The notes under the pieces were generated by a model. The model was not told the origin of the DNA. It was given only the letters and a program-made list of their open reading frames with translations, and made no database searches. The position numbers and the translations under genes are program-made. A stretch of 64,000 nucleotides of DNA from Scytonematopsis contorta HA4267-MV1. Its GTDB lineage: Bacteria > Cyanobacteriota > Cyanobacteriia > Cyanobacteriales > Nostocaceae. This document shows positions 9,102 through 18,772 of the stretch, one piece after another. The stretch covers positions 105,663-169,662 of the forward strand of contig JAHHIC010000057.1 of the NCBI GenBank assembly GCA_019359035.1. Reading direction: 5' to 3'. Positions within the stretch are counted from its first letter, which is position 1; the number at the start of each line of letters is the position of its first letter.

Positions 9102-9596
9102 ATGATTATTCGTAACGCCACCGAAATCGACTTACCCACGATTGTATCTATATATAACGCCTCAATACCCGGTCGTATGGCAACTGCTGATTTAGAGCCT
9201 GCTTCTGTTGAAAGCCGTCTTGCCTGGTTTAAAGGGCGTTCTTTTGAACTACGTCCTATTTGGGTTTTGGAAATTGACAGTATAGTTGCTGGATGGCTAA
9301 GCTTTCAATCGTTCTATGGACGACCAGCTTACGATGCAACGGCTGAGATTAGTATTTATGTTTCCCCTGAGTATCAAAATTGCGGTTTAGCTTCATTACT
9401 TCTAGCTAAAGCAATTAACCATAGTCCTAGTTTAGGCTTGCAAACTCTTTTGGGTTTTATTTTTGCTCATAATCATAAAAGTGTAAACTTATTTGAAAAA
9501 TACTCCTTTCAACGTTGGGGATATCTACCCGAAGTTGCAGAACTTGATGGAGTCAAACGTGATTTAATAATCATGGGGTTGCGTATTTGTATTTAA
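9102..9596 (+). CDS. GNAT family N-acetyltransferase
   Basis: Acetyl-CoA-dependent acetyltransferase of the phosphinothricin/methionine sulfoximine type (PAT/YncA-like). The start at 9102 gives MIIRNATEIDLPTIVSIYN, the usual GNAT beginning; the open frame extends to 9054 but those residues do not fit. Acetyl-CoA-binding loop: VSPEYQNCGLAS (canonical Q-x-x-G-x-G/A). C-terminal FIFAHNHKSVNLFEKYSF and the final ELDGVKRDLIIMGL are also family-typical. 164 residues, full length. Substrate unknown. A hairpin precedes the start. Confidence 0.85.
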   Translation: MIIRNATEIDLPTIVSIYNASIPGRMATADLEPASVESRLAWFKGRSFELRPIWVLEIDSIVAGWLSFQSFYGRPAYDATAEISIYVSPEYQNCGLASLLLAKAINHSPSLGLQTLLGFIFAHNHKSVNLFEKYSFQRWGYLPEVAELDGVKRDLIIMGLRICI

Positions 9597-10417
9597 TTAA
9601 ATGCGAAATATTACCTAATCCTACGCTATGATTTTTAAAAAACAATTAAGTTATAAGAGGAATCGATAAGATTATTTAAGTTACATTAACGTAGAATAAT
9701 CTGAATACTTAGACTTAATATTGTTAGTGACTTCCTTTGTACATCCTTATACACCACTTAGGGTATATTTAGTTATTAACTAAATATAAATGATTATTTG
9801 TTTTGATTTTGTCAAAATATCTCACATTAGTTATGTATGTTGCAGAAAATCTGAAACTCAAGCTTCGGATATGTTAAGCAATATTAAAAAATCATGAAGT
9901 TAAATTTTTAATAAAGTATTCAGTAATGTTGCTCATGAGGGGTGCTGCCCCCTGTATACTTCTCGTATATAGAAACTATGATTACTGCATGAGGAACTAG
10001 TTTCAATTTATCTATGTATCCGTAGATTAATGTAATTGATTCTCCGGAAAAATACAAAACCCACGAGGGATAAACCTATAAATTTTACTTAAGCTCTTTT
10101 TGGCAATATCTCTTTTTGGCAATAATTCGTGAATATTTCACTGATTCAGCCCAAAAACTGTGAAGCTCGTTGTACAAAACTTTATATAAGTGCCTAAGTA
10201 ACACTGTAATAACAGTGCGGTTGTGTAATCTCTCAAACCTTATTAACTTTCCTGAAAGTTCAAAAACTAACAGCTTTTATGAAATTAACACAAGTATTAC
10301 TACGTACCTTGCTGACAACTCATGAATATAATGCTATTTGTATCTGTAATAACTCTTAGTTCCAAGAGTAATAATTTTATCAAAAGCTGAGATAAATAAT
10401 ATACATGGGTTGTTAAG
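9597..10417. other. long intergenic region, no gene seen
   Basis: 821 AT-rich bases with no convincing reading frame. Visible items: a small hairpin ggggtgctgcccc near 9939, a direct repeat of ctctttttggcaata (about 10,093-10,125) and the imperfect hairpin cactgtaataacagtg near 10,202. It may hold the promoter and a long leader of the TPR gene at 10418. Confidence 0.5.
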
Positions 10418-11743
10418 ATGATAGAATTTTCCCAATTGGTAAAGAAGCTTCTAGAAAATTTGTTATTTAGCCGTCACACCACAGACCCACAAGCAGAACT
10501 CATTTGTTTGAGTCAATTGGCTGCCTCTCACGAGAAGTACTTAGATTTTGCAGAAGCGTTAGAGTATTATAAACAGTTGCTTACGTTGTCTACCCAGATT
10601 GGCGTTGAAGAATGGCAGGAATTTGCAATGTACAATATTGGTAATTGCTACCGCCAACTGAACCAATTTCAAGAGTCAATTAAGTATTTTACGCAATTGG
10701 TGCAAATAACTCGCAATACAGGTAATAGATTATTGCAGGTAGCGGCTATTTGGGGGTTAGGAACTAATTACCAGAATTTGGGACAGTATGATAAGGCTTT
10801 GGAATGCTTTCAAAATCAACTAGCTATTAGTTGTGAGATGGATGAGCGTTCTTGGGAAAAAAGAGCTTTGGGTTCGTTAGGTAATGTTTACCAATTTACA
10901 GGAGATTACCAAAAGGCTCTTGATTACGAACAAAAAGCTTTAGTGATTGCTTTGGAATTAAGAGACATCAAATCTCAGGGAGATTCTTTGGCTAATCTTG
11001 CTAGTATTTACCTCCAACTGCAAAAATGGGAGAAAGCTATAGAATTTTCCAGCGAGTCTTTGGGGATAGGTAGGGAGATTGCTAATAAAGAACTTGTGAT
11101 GATAAGCCTTCATACAATGGGACAGGCTTATAAATGGTTAGACCAATATCAGAAAGCAACAGATTATTTGACTGCTGCTCTAAAAATTTCTTATGAAATG
11201 GGGGAGAAAAGAGTTAGAAGTGCTATTTTACAAGGCTTAAGTGATGTCTGTAGCCAAACTAATCAATTAGAACAGGCTATTAAATATAATCAAGAATCTT
11301 TGGAGGTTAGCCGCGAGATTCAAAATAAATTTGGTGAAGCTGCGGCATTATCTAGAATTGCAACTATATACCAAAGTTTGAATAAAAATAAAAAGGCTTT
11401 AACTTACTATCAACAGTCATTAGCAATCTTACAGAAAATAGGAGCAAAACAAAGCCAGCAACAAATTATTTTTAATATTGGTAGCTTATATTATAATGAG
11501 CAGCTATATATTCCAGCTAGGGAATCTTTTTATTCTGCTCTAGTTTTGGCTAAAGAATTGAACAATACTCCAGAAGAAGCTAAAGCTGCTCTGGCTCTGG
11601 GTGCTACTTTTCGCCAATTAAACTGTTATTCCGAAGCTATCCCTCATTACCGCAATGCTTATAGTCTTTACAAAATCTTGGGTGACGAGAACCAAGCTCA
11701 AAAAATGTTAAGCACTATGTATAAGCTAGGTGTTGAAATGTGA
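10418..11743 (+). CDS. tetratricopeptide repeat protein
   Basis: 441 residues made almost entirely of TPR units of about 40 residues (for example NIGNCYRQLNQFQESIKYF, NLGQYDKALECFQNQLAIS, SLGNVYQFTGDYQKALDYEQ). The spacing resembles the Rapsyn/LGN-type long TPR (TPR_12). About ten units; no catalytic, signal-peptide or membrane segment. Such proteins are protein-protein scaffolds. No operon partner; followed by a tandem-repeat intergenic region. Partner and role unknown. Confidence 0.88.
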   Translation: MIEFSQLVKKLLENLLFSRHTTDPQAELICLSQLAASHEKYLDFAEALEYYKQLLTLSTQIGVEEWQEFAMYNIGNCYRQLNQFQESIKYFTQLVQITRNTGNRLLQVAAIWGLGTNYQNLGQYDKALECFQNQLAISCEMDERSWEKRALGSLGNVYQFTGDYQKALDYEQKALVIALELRDIKSQGDSLANLASIYLQLQKWEKAIEFSSESLGIGREIANKELVMISLHTMGQAYKWLDQYQKATDYLTAALKISYEMGEKRVRSAILQGLSDVCSQTNQLEQAIKYNQESLEVSREIQNKFGEAAALSRIATIYQSLNKNKKALTYYQQSLAILQKIGAKQSQQQIIFNIGSLYYNEQLYIPARESFYSALVLAKELNNTPEEAKAALALGATFRQLNCYSEAIPHYRNAYSLYKILGDENQAQKMLSTMYKLGVEM

Positions 11744-12225
11744 ACTCTACTGCGGATTTAAAGTTAGTCAATTGCAATCAGTTAGGTATAATCAGTTAGT
11801 ACAATTGGTTAGGTATAATCAGTTAGTGCAATTGATTAACTAGAATCAGTTAGTGCAATTGATTAACTAGAATCAGTTAGTGCAATTGATTAACTAGAAT
11901 CGGGCGGGCAGGGATGCCCACCCCACAATATTTTTTATGTTTAAGTGGCACACCTTTTGACTTAATGACTAACTGAAAACATTAATTTGTTTTCACATAA
12001 TTTATTTATACAGCAATAATTAGGTAGATATTAATATTGTGTGACGCTATTTAAATTGTCCCAAAGGAAAAATCTCAGGGAGATATAAAAGCTAATCATG
12101 AAATGATTTGCTTTGCAGTTAAGGATATTCACGGTTACCATTGTGAGGGTGTCCAAATTATAACGTAGGTAATTGCTTCCTTTAATGACGGTTTGGTTAG
12201 GATGTCCTACTGTTATATATAAGCT
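11744..12225. other. intergenic region with tandem repeat
   Basis: 482 bases between two plus-strand genes. Holds the 27-base tandem repeat at 11776-11897 and, at once after it, the palindromic element gggcgggcagggatgccca near 11900-11925, related to short G/C-rich palindromes near 25,200 and 29,550. An open minus-strand frame at 12031-12372 is mostly opposite the NYN gene and is not called. Confidence 0.55.
11776..11897. repeat. 27-base tandem repeat, about four copies
   Basis: Unit begins aatcagttagtgcaattgat and ends taactag. Units start at 11790 (diverged), 11817, 11844 and 11871; the last three are identical. A shortened copy precedes them at 11776. The identity of neighbouring copies suggests recent slippage. 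No coding role: stops occur in all plus frames. Confidence 0.9.
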
Positions 12226-13638
12226 ATGCCAGCACAGATTATCTATAATTCTGATATATCCAACATTATATGCTCCTATATTTGTGAAACTGTGATTGTC
12301 ATCCAAAGGCATTATCCCGAATTGCTGGTTGATAAATATAGGAAATATAATTGGTCTCACGATGAGCTTCAATCTTACTTGACTGTCAAATTAACGGCAT
12401 TACTCAATCAAGCTCAAGACTGGGACGGATTACTTAAAAATTTACAAGTATTTCTCAATGTACTGTTGATTTCTGGATATACTAAATCAACTATATATAT
12501 CGAATTAATTAAAAAGATTAATAAATTAAATCAAACAACAGATTTATCCCTATTAAAAGTGCCGCAATTTACCAATGAAACGACACCTTTTTCTAAATCG
12601 CCTCATTCCCAAAATTCCGGAATTACAGTTTTACTTTTAGATGCGGAAAACTTGCAAATTAATTTGGAAACCGAAAAATTTTTAAGTCAAGTTTGTGCTT
12701 ATCCTCTTCAAGTTAAAGTCGCCTTTGCTAATTGGCGTAATATGGGTAAATTAGATGTGGAGTTGCATCAACGCTGTTACGATTTAATTCATGTTCCTTC
12801 AGGAAAAAATAATGCTGATGGTAAAATGATAGTTTTTGGCTCCTCACTTCACGAACATTACCCAAAAGCCAAAGAAGTTTTAGTTTGCTCTTCTGATACA
12901 GTAATGACTAATCTGTGTAACCACTTGCAAAAAAATGGCTTAACAGTTCATCGGGTGAATCAGCAGGGAAATGATATTAAAGTATTTAATAGTTACACAG
13001 GACAAACTTTAACACATACTCTTAAAAATTCAAAAGAAATCACTAATTTAACAAAAGTCACTACTCCCAAAATTCCTACTATTGAGGAATTTATTGCCGA
13101 GCTTAAAGTAATTATTAAAACTCAACAACAATATACAGCTAACCATTTAGTTAAGCTTTCTTCAATTTCTCAGCTATTTAAAACAAAATATAATTTTAGT
13201 GTTTCTCAAGTTATGTCATATCATTTCCCTGGCAAAAAAGCTAGAGATATTTTTATTGATAATCCATTAGAATTCGTAGTACAGCAAAATCCAGATGAGT
13301 CTGAATTATATGTTACTCTGTTTGAATCAAATAAACTTAAAAACTTTTTGAGTAAAAGTCATATTACAGAGACTCCACCTAGTATTAATTCTACACAAGA
13401 TTTAATACAGGCACTATCCATAATTATAACTCAGCTAACAAATAACTCTCCTGATACTTATATTGACGCTGGTATTTTAGCAAGCGCAGTTAATAAGATA
13501 TACGGTCAAGGAATTACCAAAATAATCAAAAAATTGCAGTTGGGAAATAATTTTATCAAGTTTTTAAAATCTTGTACTTCCTTTAAATTAAAGCAAAAGG
13601 GAACTATTTACCAAGTCAGTATTAATTCTGTTAAGTAA
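12226..13638 (+). CDS. NYN-domain protein with C-terminal LOTUS/OST-HTH-like repeats
   Basis: 470 residues. Residues about 130-260 form a NYN (PIN-like RNase) domain: ITVLLLDAENLQIN carries the first acidic site, NNADGKMIV the central one, VLVCSSDTVMTNLCNHLQ the last, so the acidic metal centre looks intact. Two C-terminal segments (about 285-360 and 390-470: TIEEFIAELKVIIKT, STQDLIQALSIIITQ) have the length and pattern of OST-HTH/LOTUS domains, which bind RNA. The N-terminal 120 residues are helical and unassigned. Likely an RNA-targeting nuclease. ATG 12226 chosen; no clear SD. Confidence 0.8.
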   Translation: MPAQIIYNSDISNIICSYICETVIVIQRHYPELLVDKYRKYNWSHDELQSYLTVKLTALLNQAQDWDGLLKNLQVFLNVLLISGYTKSTIYIELIKKINKLNQTTDLSLLKVPQFTNETTPFSKSPHSQNSGITVLLLDAENLQINLETEKFLSQVCAYPLQVKVAFANWRNMGKLDVELHQRCYDLIHVPSGKNNADGKMIVFGSSLHEHYPKAKEVLVCSSDTVMTNLCNHLQKNGLTVHRVNQQGNDIKVFNSYTGQTLTHTLKNSKEITNLTKVTTPKIPTIEEFIAELKVIIKTQQQYTANHLVKLSSISQLFKTKYNFSVSQVMSYHFPGKKARDIFIDNPLEFVVQQNPDESELYVTLFESNKLKNFLSKSHITETPPSINSTQDLIQALSIIITQLTNNSPDTYIDAGILASAVNKIYGQGITKIIKKLQLGNNFIKFLKSCTSFKLKQKGTIYQVSINSVK

Positions 13639-13830
13639 ATAATGCGTAGTGCGTTCACGAAGTGTGTTCACGAAGTGTGGTGTGCCTCACCATGCATCTT
13701 GCTCGCTGCTTAGAAAAAACTTACTGTCCCCACAAGAGTTAAATAAGTTTAGATTACGCAGTTTAAATGTGTTCAACCTACGTAAATAAGATGTATTATG
13801 TAAACTGATATTAAGAATTGTGAAGTTAAA

Positions 13831-14535
13831 ATGCAGGGTAAAGTAGTTGTTATCGTTGGCGCTACAGGTGGTATTGGTTCTGTGTTAGCTCGTAAGCTAG
13901 CATCCACGGGTGCAAATTTAGTGCTAACTGCAAGAGATAGCAGTCGTTTAGCTGCATTAGCTACTGATTTACCAAGGGAAGTTCTGACTGTAGAGTGTGA
14001 TATTACTGACCAATTACAAGTCAAAACACTTATAGAAAAAACTGTTGCCCAATTTGGTCGTATTGACGTTTTAGTGAATGCTGCTGGTGCTGGCATCCTG
14101 AAGCAATACAACAAGCTGGAACCTGCGGATTTAGACGCTATGTTGGATTTAAATTTAAAAGGTAGCTTTTATACATGTCAAGCTGCGGCAGAAGTCATGG
14201 TGTCACAAAAATCTGGTCATATTTGTAACGTTGTAGGAATCTTGGGTAAGCATTCAATGGCAATGGCTACAGCGTATTGTGCTTCTAAATTTGGCATGGT
14301 AGGTTTTAGCAAGTGTATGGCAGAGGAACTTAAGCGTTTTGGTATTAAATTCACTCTTTTTTATTTTGGTGGTGTTGATACTTCCTTTTGGGATAACGTA
14401 AGTTTAAAGGTTGACCGAAAGAAAATGCTTAGTGCCGAAACTGCTGCTAATGCAATTTTCTTTGCTATGACTACAGAACCTCAAGCTGTACCAATGGAAA
14501 TTAACATTCAGCCTGATTCACACTTGTTTTTTTGA
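13831..14535 (+). CDS. short-chain dehydrogenase/reductase family protein
   Basis: 234-residue Rossmann protein. Cofactor loop VGATGGIGSVLARKL (TGxxxGxG type), NAAGAG motif (VLVNAAGAGIL) and the YxxxK pair (AYCASKFG) are present. The Ser normally 13 residues before the Tyr is Gly here (NVVGILGKHSMAMATAY), so the usual Ser-Tyr-Lys triad is incomplete; a Ser 7 residues before Tyr might or might not compensate. R38-like basic residue in TARDSS suggests NADP(H). Plus strand, 133 bases before the dioxygenase gene, separated by an STRR. Substrate unknown. Confidence 0.88.
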   Translation: MQGKVVVIVGATGGIGSVLARKLASTGANLVLTARDSSRLAALATDLPREVLTVECDITDQLQVKTLIEKTVAQFGRIDVLVNAAGAGILKQYNKLEPADLDAMLDLNLKGSFYTCQAAAEVMVSQKSGHICNVVGILGKHSMAMATAYCASKFGMVGFSKCMAEELKRFGIKFTLFYFGGVDTSFWDNVSLKVDRKKMLSAETAANAIFFAMTTEPQAVPMEINIQPDSHLFF

Positions 14536-14544
14536 TAACGCTCA

Positions 14545-14580
14545 GCAGTTAACCGTCAACAGTCAACAGTCAACAGTCAA
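14545..14580. repeat. heptamer STRR array (CAGTCAA)
   Basis: Four to five copies of CCGTCAA/CAGTCAA starting ten bases after the SDR stop codon; same family as the arrays at 2691, 22,621 and 22,820. Confidence 0.85.
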
Positions 14581-14668
14581 TGATTATTACTTAGGTATCT
14601 ATTGTAAATTCAGCGAAAAAGGCAAAATTTACAGACGGGTCAGCTGTAAATGGTGATTTTCAGAATTT

Positions 14669-15757
14669 ATGAAAATTGAGTACGTTCACTTTTATGTTGA
14701 AGATGCTAAATTTTGGCGGAATTGGTTTGTCAAGCATCTGGGTTTTCAAGTTTTATCTAATCCTGTCCAAGAATATCTTAAATTTGAAGACCAAATCCCA
14801 GCGTTAGCTCCTCAACTCCATACTTGGACGGAGGTTGTAAAGAGTGGTTCGGTCTGCTTTTTATTGTCTTCTCCACTTTTGTCTACCAGTCCAGTAGTGG
14901 AATTTTTACGTCATCATTCACCAGGTGTTGCTGATGTCGCTTTTTGTGTTGATGATGTAGAAGCGGTTATTACAAGAGCTGAAACTTACGGTGCAAGAAT
15001 TTTAGAGCCTATCCAACAACACCAACAAGCGGAAGAATACATCAAATGGAGCAAAATTGGTGCTTGTGGTTCTTTGAATCATACATTGATTGAAAGGTCA
15101 TCTCCCATTAGGCATAAAGTTAATGAAAGCCTGGTTACTGCTATTGACCATATTGTCCTTAACGTCGCTGCAGGTGATTTGGAAAAAACTATTGCTTGGT
15201 ACGAATATATTTTGGATTTTCAACCTCAGCAGGTTTTTAACATTAAAACCGAACGTTCGGCTTTACATAGCCAAGTCCTGATTTCTCGTAATGGCTGCGT
15301 ACAATTACCTGTTAATCAACCAACTACTCCCAATTCCCAAATTCAAGAGTTTCTCAACTTTAACCGAGGTGCTGGAATTCAACATATTGCCTTGCAAACG
15401 CGCAATATTATTGCTGCTATTGCCCAATTTCGTTCCTGTGGTTTATCTTTTCTTCCTGTTTCTCATGCTTACTACGACCAACTCCAACTGCGACCAACAC
15501 TTCCTCTCCAACCCGAAGAACTAAAGGCGATCGCCCAACAGAAAATCTTAGTAGACTGGCAGGAAGACACATCTGTGAGTGGGGAACAAATACCTTTGTT
15601 GTTACAAATCTTCACACAGCCCATTTTTGGAAAGCCAACCTTTTTCTTTGAATTTATAGAACGTCGTGACCAAGCTAAAGGTTTCGGTGAAGGCAATTTT
15701 CGCGCTTTGTTTGAAGCCATCGAAAGCGAACAAATGAAGCGAGGAACTTTGTCTTGA
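14669..15757 (+). CDS. hppD: 4-hydroxyphenylpyruvate dioxygenase
   Basis: Non-haem iron dioxygenase converting 4-hydroxyphenylpyruvate to homogentisate, used in cyanobacteria for tocopherol synthesis and tyrosine breakdown. Two vicinal-oxygen-chelate halves in 362 residues. The metal triad is visible: H161 (TAIDHIVLNV), H239 (GIQHIALQT) and E328 (FFFEFIER). The substrate-pocket segment QLPVNQP is conserved. Full length. Start MKIEYVHFYVEDAKFW at ATG 14669. The related hydroxymandelate synthase fold cannot be fully excluded, but HPPD is by far the commoner cyanobacterial member. Confidence 0.92.
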   Translation: MKIEYVHFYVEDAKFWRNWFVKHLGFQVLSNPVQEYLKFEDQIPALAPQLHTWTEVVKSGSVCFLLSSPLLSTSPVVEFLRHHSPGVADVAFCVDDVEAVITRAETYGARILEPIQQHQQAEEYIKWSKIGACGSLNHTLIERSSPIRHKVNESLVTAIDHIVLNVAAGDLEKTIAWYEYILDFQPQQVFNIKTERSALHSQVLISRNGCVQLPVNQPTTPNSQIQEFLNFNRGAGIQHIALQTRNIIAAIAQFRSCGLSFLPVSHAYYDQLQLRPTLPLQPEELKAIAQQKILVDWQEDTSVSGEQIPLLLQIFTQPIFGKPTFFFEFIERRDQAKGFGEGNFRALFEAIESEQMKRGTLS

Positions 15758-15799
15758 GGGGGGAGTGGGAGTGGGGAGTAGGAAGTAGGAAGTAGGAAG

Positions 15800-15880
15800 T
15801 ATTAATAAGTATTTCAACCCGTTTTCAAAGGGTTTTAGCTTTTAGCCCGAACTTTAGTTCAGGGGTATCGGGGTTTTTCT
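15800..15880. repeat. dispersed hairpin repeat (aactaaagt/gctaaaagctaaa family)
   Basis: Reverse-complement copy of the repeat at 26,290-26,412: both carry cccctgaactaaagt, gggctaaaagctaaaaccc and cgggttgaaatactt in the same order. Lies after the hppD stop, flanked by runs of ggaagta and ccctactcccc. Confidence 0.7.
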
Positions 15881-15983
15881 ATTAGGCAGTAACATCCCTT
15901 TCATCCCCCATTCCCTACTCCCCATTCCCTACTCCCCATCTAACAGGTAAAATTATAGAAACAAAACTTTACATTATTTGTTG

Positions 15984-16682
15984 ATGCTGAGACTAATTAC
16001 AGACTTTGATGGTCCAATAATGGATGTTTCTGAGAGATATTACCAAGTTTATAAATTCTGCTTGGAAAAAACTCGTCGTCCAGGACAGGTAGTCCGAGAA
16101 TTGTCTAAACCAGAATTTTGGCTTTATAAACGTAAACAAATACACGAAACACAAATAGCTCTCGATTCTGGTTTGGATTCAGAACAAGCGCAAGAATTTG
16201 CTAAATTACGAAAAAAAACTGTACATACACAACCATACTTTGAGTACGACCGCCTTATACCTGGTATCGTAGATGTATTATTAAAAGTGGAAAAAGCTGG
16301 AGTCGATTTTCTGGTCATGACAATGCGTCGGCAAAGAGAATTAGAATTTGCCTTAAACAAATATGATTTAGGTAAATTTTTCCCAGAAAATCGTCGTTAC
16401 TGCCTTACTAATGACTACGTGAAAACTCGTGATATTGATGATAAACCGTTACTAATGGCACGAGCATTACAAGAACTACCACCTGCAACTGACATCTGGA
16501 TGGTAGGAGATACGGAAGCTGATATTATTTCTTCTAAAAGACACGGTGTTAAAATTATCACCGTCGAATCTGGTATTCGTGACCGGGCGCAATTAGAAAC
16601 TTACAACCCTGACTATATAGTTAATAACATGAGCGAAGCTGTAGATTTTATCCTCAAGACTTCGCTACAACAGGCGAGATAA
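15984..16682 (+). CDS. HAD superfamily hydrolase
   Basis: 232 residues. Motif I DFDGP (ITDFDGPIMD; second Asp intact), motif II in FLVMTMRRQ, motif IV GDTEADIISSKRHG. The helical cap between residues 20 and 90 is that of the phosphoglycolate-phosphatase-like subfamily. Likely a small-molecule phosphatase; substrate unknown. ATG 15984 preferred over the in-frame TTG at 15978. Isolated plus-strand gene, convergent with the CPP1-like gene. Confidence 0.82.
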   Translation: MLRLITDFDGPIMDVSERYYQVYKFCLEKTRRPGQVVRELSKPEFWLYKRKQIHETQIALDSGLDSEQAQEFAKLRKKTVHTQPYFEYDRLIPGIVDVLLKVEKAGVDFLVMTMRRQRELEFALNKYDLGKFFPENRRYCLTNDYVKTRDIDDKPLLMARALQELPPATDIWMVGDTEADIISSKRHGVKIITVESGIRDRAQLETYNPDYIVNNMSEAVDFILKTSLQQAR

Positions 16683-16763
16683 ATAGTAGCTAATCGGTAA
16701 TTGTTAATTGGTAATTGTTAGTTGCTAATTGGCATTAGCCATTAGCTGTTAGCGATTAACCAT
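16683..16763. repeat. degenerate tandem repeats between convergent genes
   Basis: Imperfect repeats of taattgttaattggtaattg and attagccattagctgttag fill the 80 bases between the HAD and CPP1-like genes and contain short palindromes. No gene. Confidence 0.65.
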
Positions 16764-17393
16764 TTAACGAATAAAGCTGTTAATTAGCCACAACAAGATA
16801 AAAGTCAATACTGTGGAAAATTGATTTGAGGACAGACTAATAAATGTAATTTGTCGCACAATCAAACTAGAGACTAGACCACCAGCGATTAAGCCTACAA
16901 CTAAACCGAGCAGAGTTAACAAAACTGCTCGACCAAATTTATTTTCTTTGCGGTTGAGAAAGTAAATACTACTACCAACCCCAAATACTAACGCTAGTTG
17001 TAAAATTTGGTCACTGCTGCCGACTTGGTAGAATAAACTAATAGCACTCAAACCAAGATAGCAAGCGCCAGGCACGATTATATCGGTTGCTGTGGGCTGG
17101 TCTATAAATTTTTGCAGCCATGCTCTTGACTGGTCTTTAGGGGTGGAGCTTTCTTTTGGAGCAGCTTGCATGAGACGCTCTGGAAAGCGAATGCGTTCGG
17201 GTACTTTAATTTTGCCTTCTTGGCGCATCCTCAAGCGATCCATTAAAATCGCATCGTAAGCAGCTTCAATTACTTCTAGACGCTTTGTATCGCCACTGTA
17301 TTGTTCTACTAGGCGATTACGAACATCTTGAACTTCTTCAAAACTAGCCTCTTCTGATACCCCAAGTTTTTCGTAGGGATTTTGATCGCTCAT
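16764..17393 (-). CDS. CPP1-like protein (J-like domain, four-helix membrane anchor)
   Basis: 209 residues. The N-terminal 60 (NPYEKLGVSEEASFEEVQDVRNRLVEQY) look like a J-domain fold but lack the HPD tripeptide. The second half has about four hydrophobic segments (IIVPGACYLGLSAISLFY, ILQLALVFGVGSSIYFL, AVLLTLLGLVVGLIAGGLV, FSTVLTFILLWLINS). This is the architecture of CPP1/DUF3353, the chaperone-like protein that protects protochlorophyllide oxidoreductase in chloroplasts. In cyanobacteria it is presumed to be a membrane co-chaperone of chlorophyll synthesis. Start MSDQNPYEK at 17393. Confidence 0.85.
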   Translation of the reverse strand: MSDQNPYEKLGVSEEASFEEVQDVRNRLVEQYSGDTKRLEVIEAAYDAILMDRLRMRQEGKIKVPERIRFPERLMQAAPKESSTPKDQSRAWLQKFIDQPTATDIIVPGACYLGLSAISLFYQVGSSDQILQLALVFGVGSSIYFLNRKENKFGRAVLLTLLGLVVGLIAGGLVSSLIVRQITFISLSSNQFSTVLTFILLWLINSFIR

Positions 17394-18055
17394 GGGAGTT
17401 TGTTATTTTAGCCTACAATTAAGGCAGTCTCTACTGTGCGTAAAAACGAGTTTTGGTTTTGTGTTACTCACCACACAGGCTAGTAATAGCACAGGGGCTA
17501 TTAGACTTACCCACAGGTTTTAACTATAGTCACTTTAACATATTGTCATAACTCCGTGTATCCCCTCATGTCGTTGAGCAATTGGAGAATTAATCTAGAA
17601 TTTGAACTAAAAAAACAATGCTGGTCATTTTTTTTATGAAAAAACTGATTTTGATTTTCCAAATTAGGCAATTTACCGAGCCTTGAGGTTTTTTTAATAA
17701 TTTAGTGTCAAAATGGCTTGTAGAATCGACTCCTATGTCGATTAAAATTTGAAGCATTTAAACTACTCAGCCACTAGGTTAATAAGGTGTTCTAGTTTAC
17801 TTAACACAAACATTGGCTCAGGTTTAAAGCATCTGCTTACGCATACAAGGGTGAAAATTGCAACACCGAAAACATTTTATTCGGTTAAGATTCGCATTAC
17901 ACTACATGCTTTTTTTTCCATCAAACTGATTACACTAGTATTTGGATAATCCGGGAAAACATACCTTAGCCTTGTAGATTCTTATTAATCCTAAGTGGAA
18001 ACTGCGTTTTTTCGCAACCTGCTTGTAAATCCTTATATATTTTTGTGCAAAAGTG
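17394..18055. other. divergent intergenic region, no gene seen
   Basis: About 660 bases between CPP1-like and the response regulator. AT-rich with poly-T tracts. A 66-codon frame at 17749-17949 has no SD and no recognisable composition and is not called. Probably two promoters and leaders. Confidence 0.5.
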
Positions 18056-18772
18056 ATGGTCATGGCTCCTGCCAAGGTTCTTGTTGTTGATGACGACCCT
18101 GCGGTTCGTAATCTAATTCAACGCTTTTTAATTAAGCAAAGCTATCAGGTCGAGGCTGCCGAAGACGGCAAAACTGCCTTGGCGCTTTTTGAGCAATTTA
18201 ACCCAGACTTGGTGATTCTTGACGTGAATTTGCCAGATGTTATCGGGTTTAACCTTTGCCAAGAAATGCAAAGCCGTAATGGCGTCTTTGTTCTCATGCT
18301 CACAAGTCGTGCGGACGAAGCAGACAAGATTCGTGGTTTTTCTAAAGGTGCTGACGACTATCTTACCAAACCCTTCGGTTTGGGAGAATTAGAAGTCAGA
18401 GTTGCAGCGATTTTGCGACGTCAACGGGTTGTAACAACGGCTGAACAAAAGCGCTTAGTTTTTGAAAAACTGATGATTGACCCAGTAAGGCGAGAGGTGA
18501 CACTGAATAACCAACCAGTGCCACTAACCGCTTTAGAATTTGACTTATTGCATTTTTTAGCCAGCCATCCGGGCAAAGTTTGGCGACGTGCTGAACTTAT
18601 TCAAGAAGTCTGGGACTATGAATATGTTGGCGACCAAAGGGTTGTTGATGTTCATATCGGTCAAATTCGCAAAAAAATAGAAGTAGATGCTAGTCAGCCA
18701 GCATTGATTCAAACCGTTCGCGGGGTGGGGTACAAATTTGAATGTCCCGCACACGTTCCATTGGAGAAGTAG
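18056..18772 (+). CDS. OmpR/PhoB-family response regulator
   Basis: DNA-binding response regulator of about 238 residues. Receiver: VLVVDDDPAVRN acidic pair, phosphoacceptor Asp in LVILDVNLPD, switch Thr in LMLTSRADEA, Lys in YLTKPFG. Winged-helix output: PLTALEFDLLHFLASHPGKVWRR, ELIQEVWDYEYVGDQRVVDVHIGQIRKKI, QTVRGVGYKF. Start is ambiguous among GTG 18053, ATG 18056 and ATG 18062; the last gives MAPAKVLVVDDD, the most typical N-terminus. No histidine kinase adjacent; regulon unknown. Confidence 0.92.
   Translation: MVMAPAKVLVVDDDPAVRNLIQRFLIKQSYQVEAAEDGKTALALFEQFNPDLVILDVNLPDVIGFNLCQEMQSRNGVFVLMLTSRADEADKIRGFSKGADDYLTKPFGLGELEVRVAAILRRQRVVTTAEQKRLVFEKLMIDPVRREVTLNNQPVPLTALEFDLLHFLASHPGKVWRRAELIQEVWDYEYVGDQRVVDVHIGQIRKKIEVDASQPALIQTVRGVGYKFECPAHVPLEK

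Noticed and set aside
12031..12372. 113-codon minus-strand frame
   Set aside because: Largely opposite the start of the NYN gene, no family resemblance, composition typical of an antisense shadow.
17749..17949. 66-codon plus-strand frame in the promoter region of the response regulator
   Set aside because: No SD, no recognisable pattern, and AT-rich non-coding composition.
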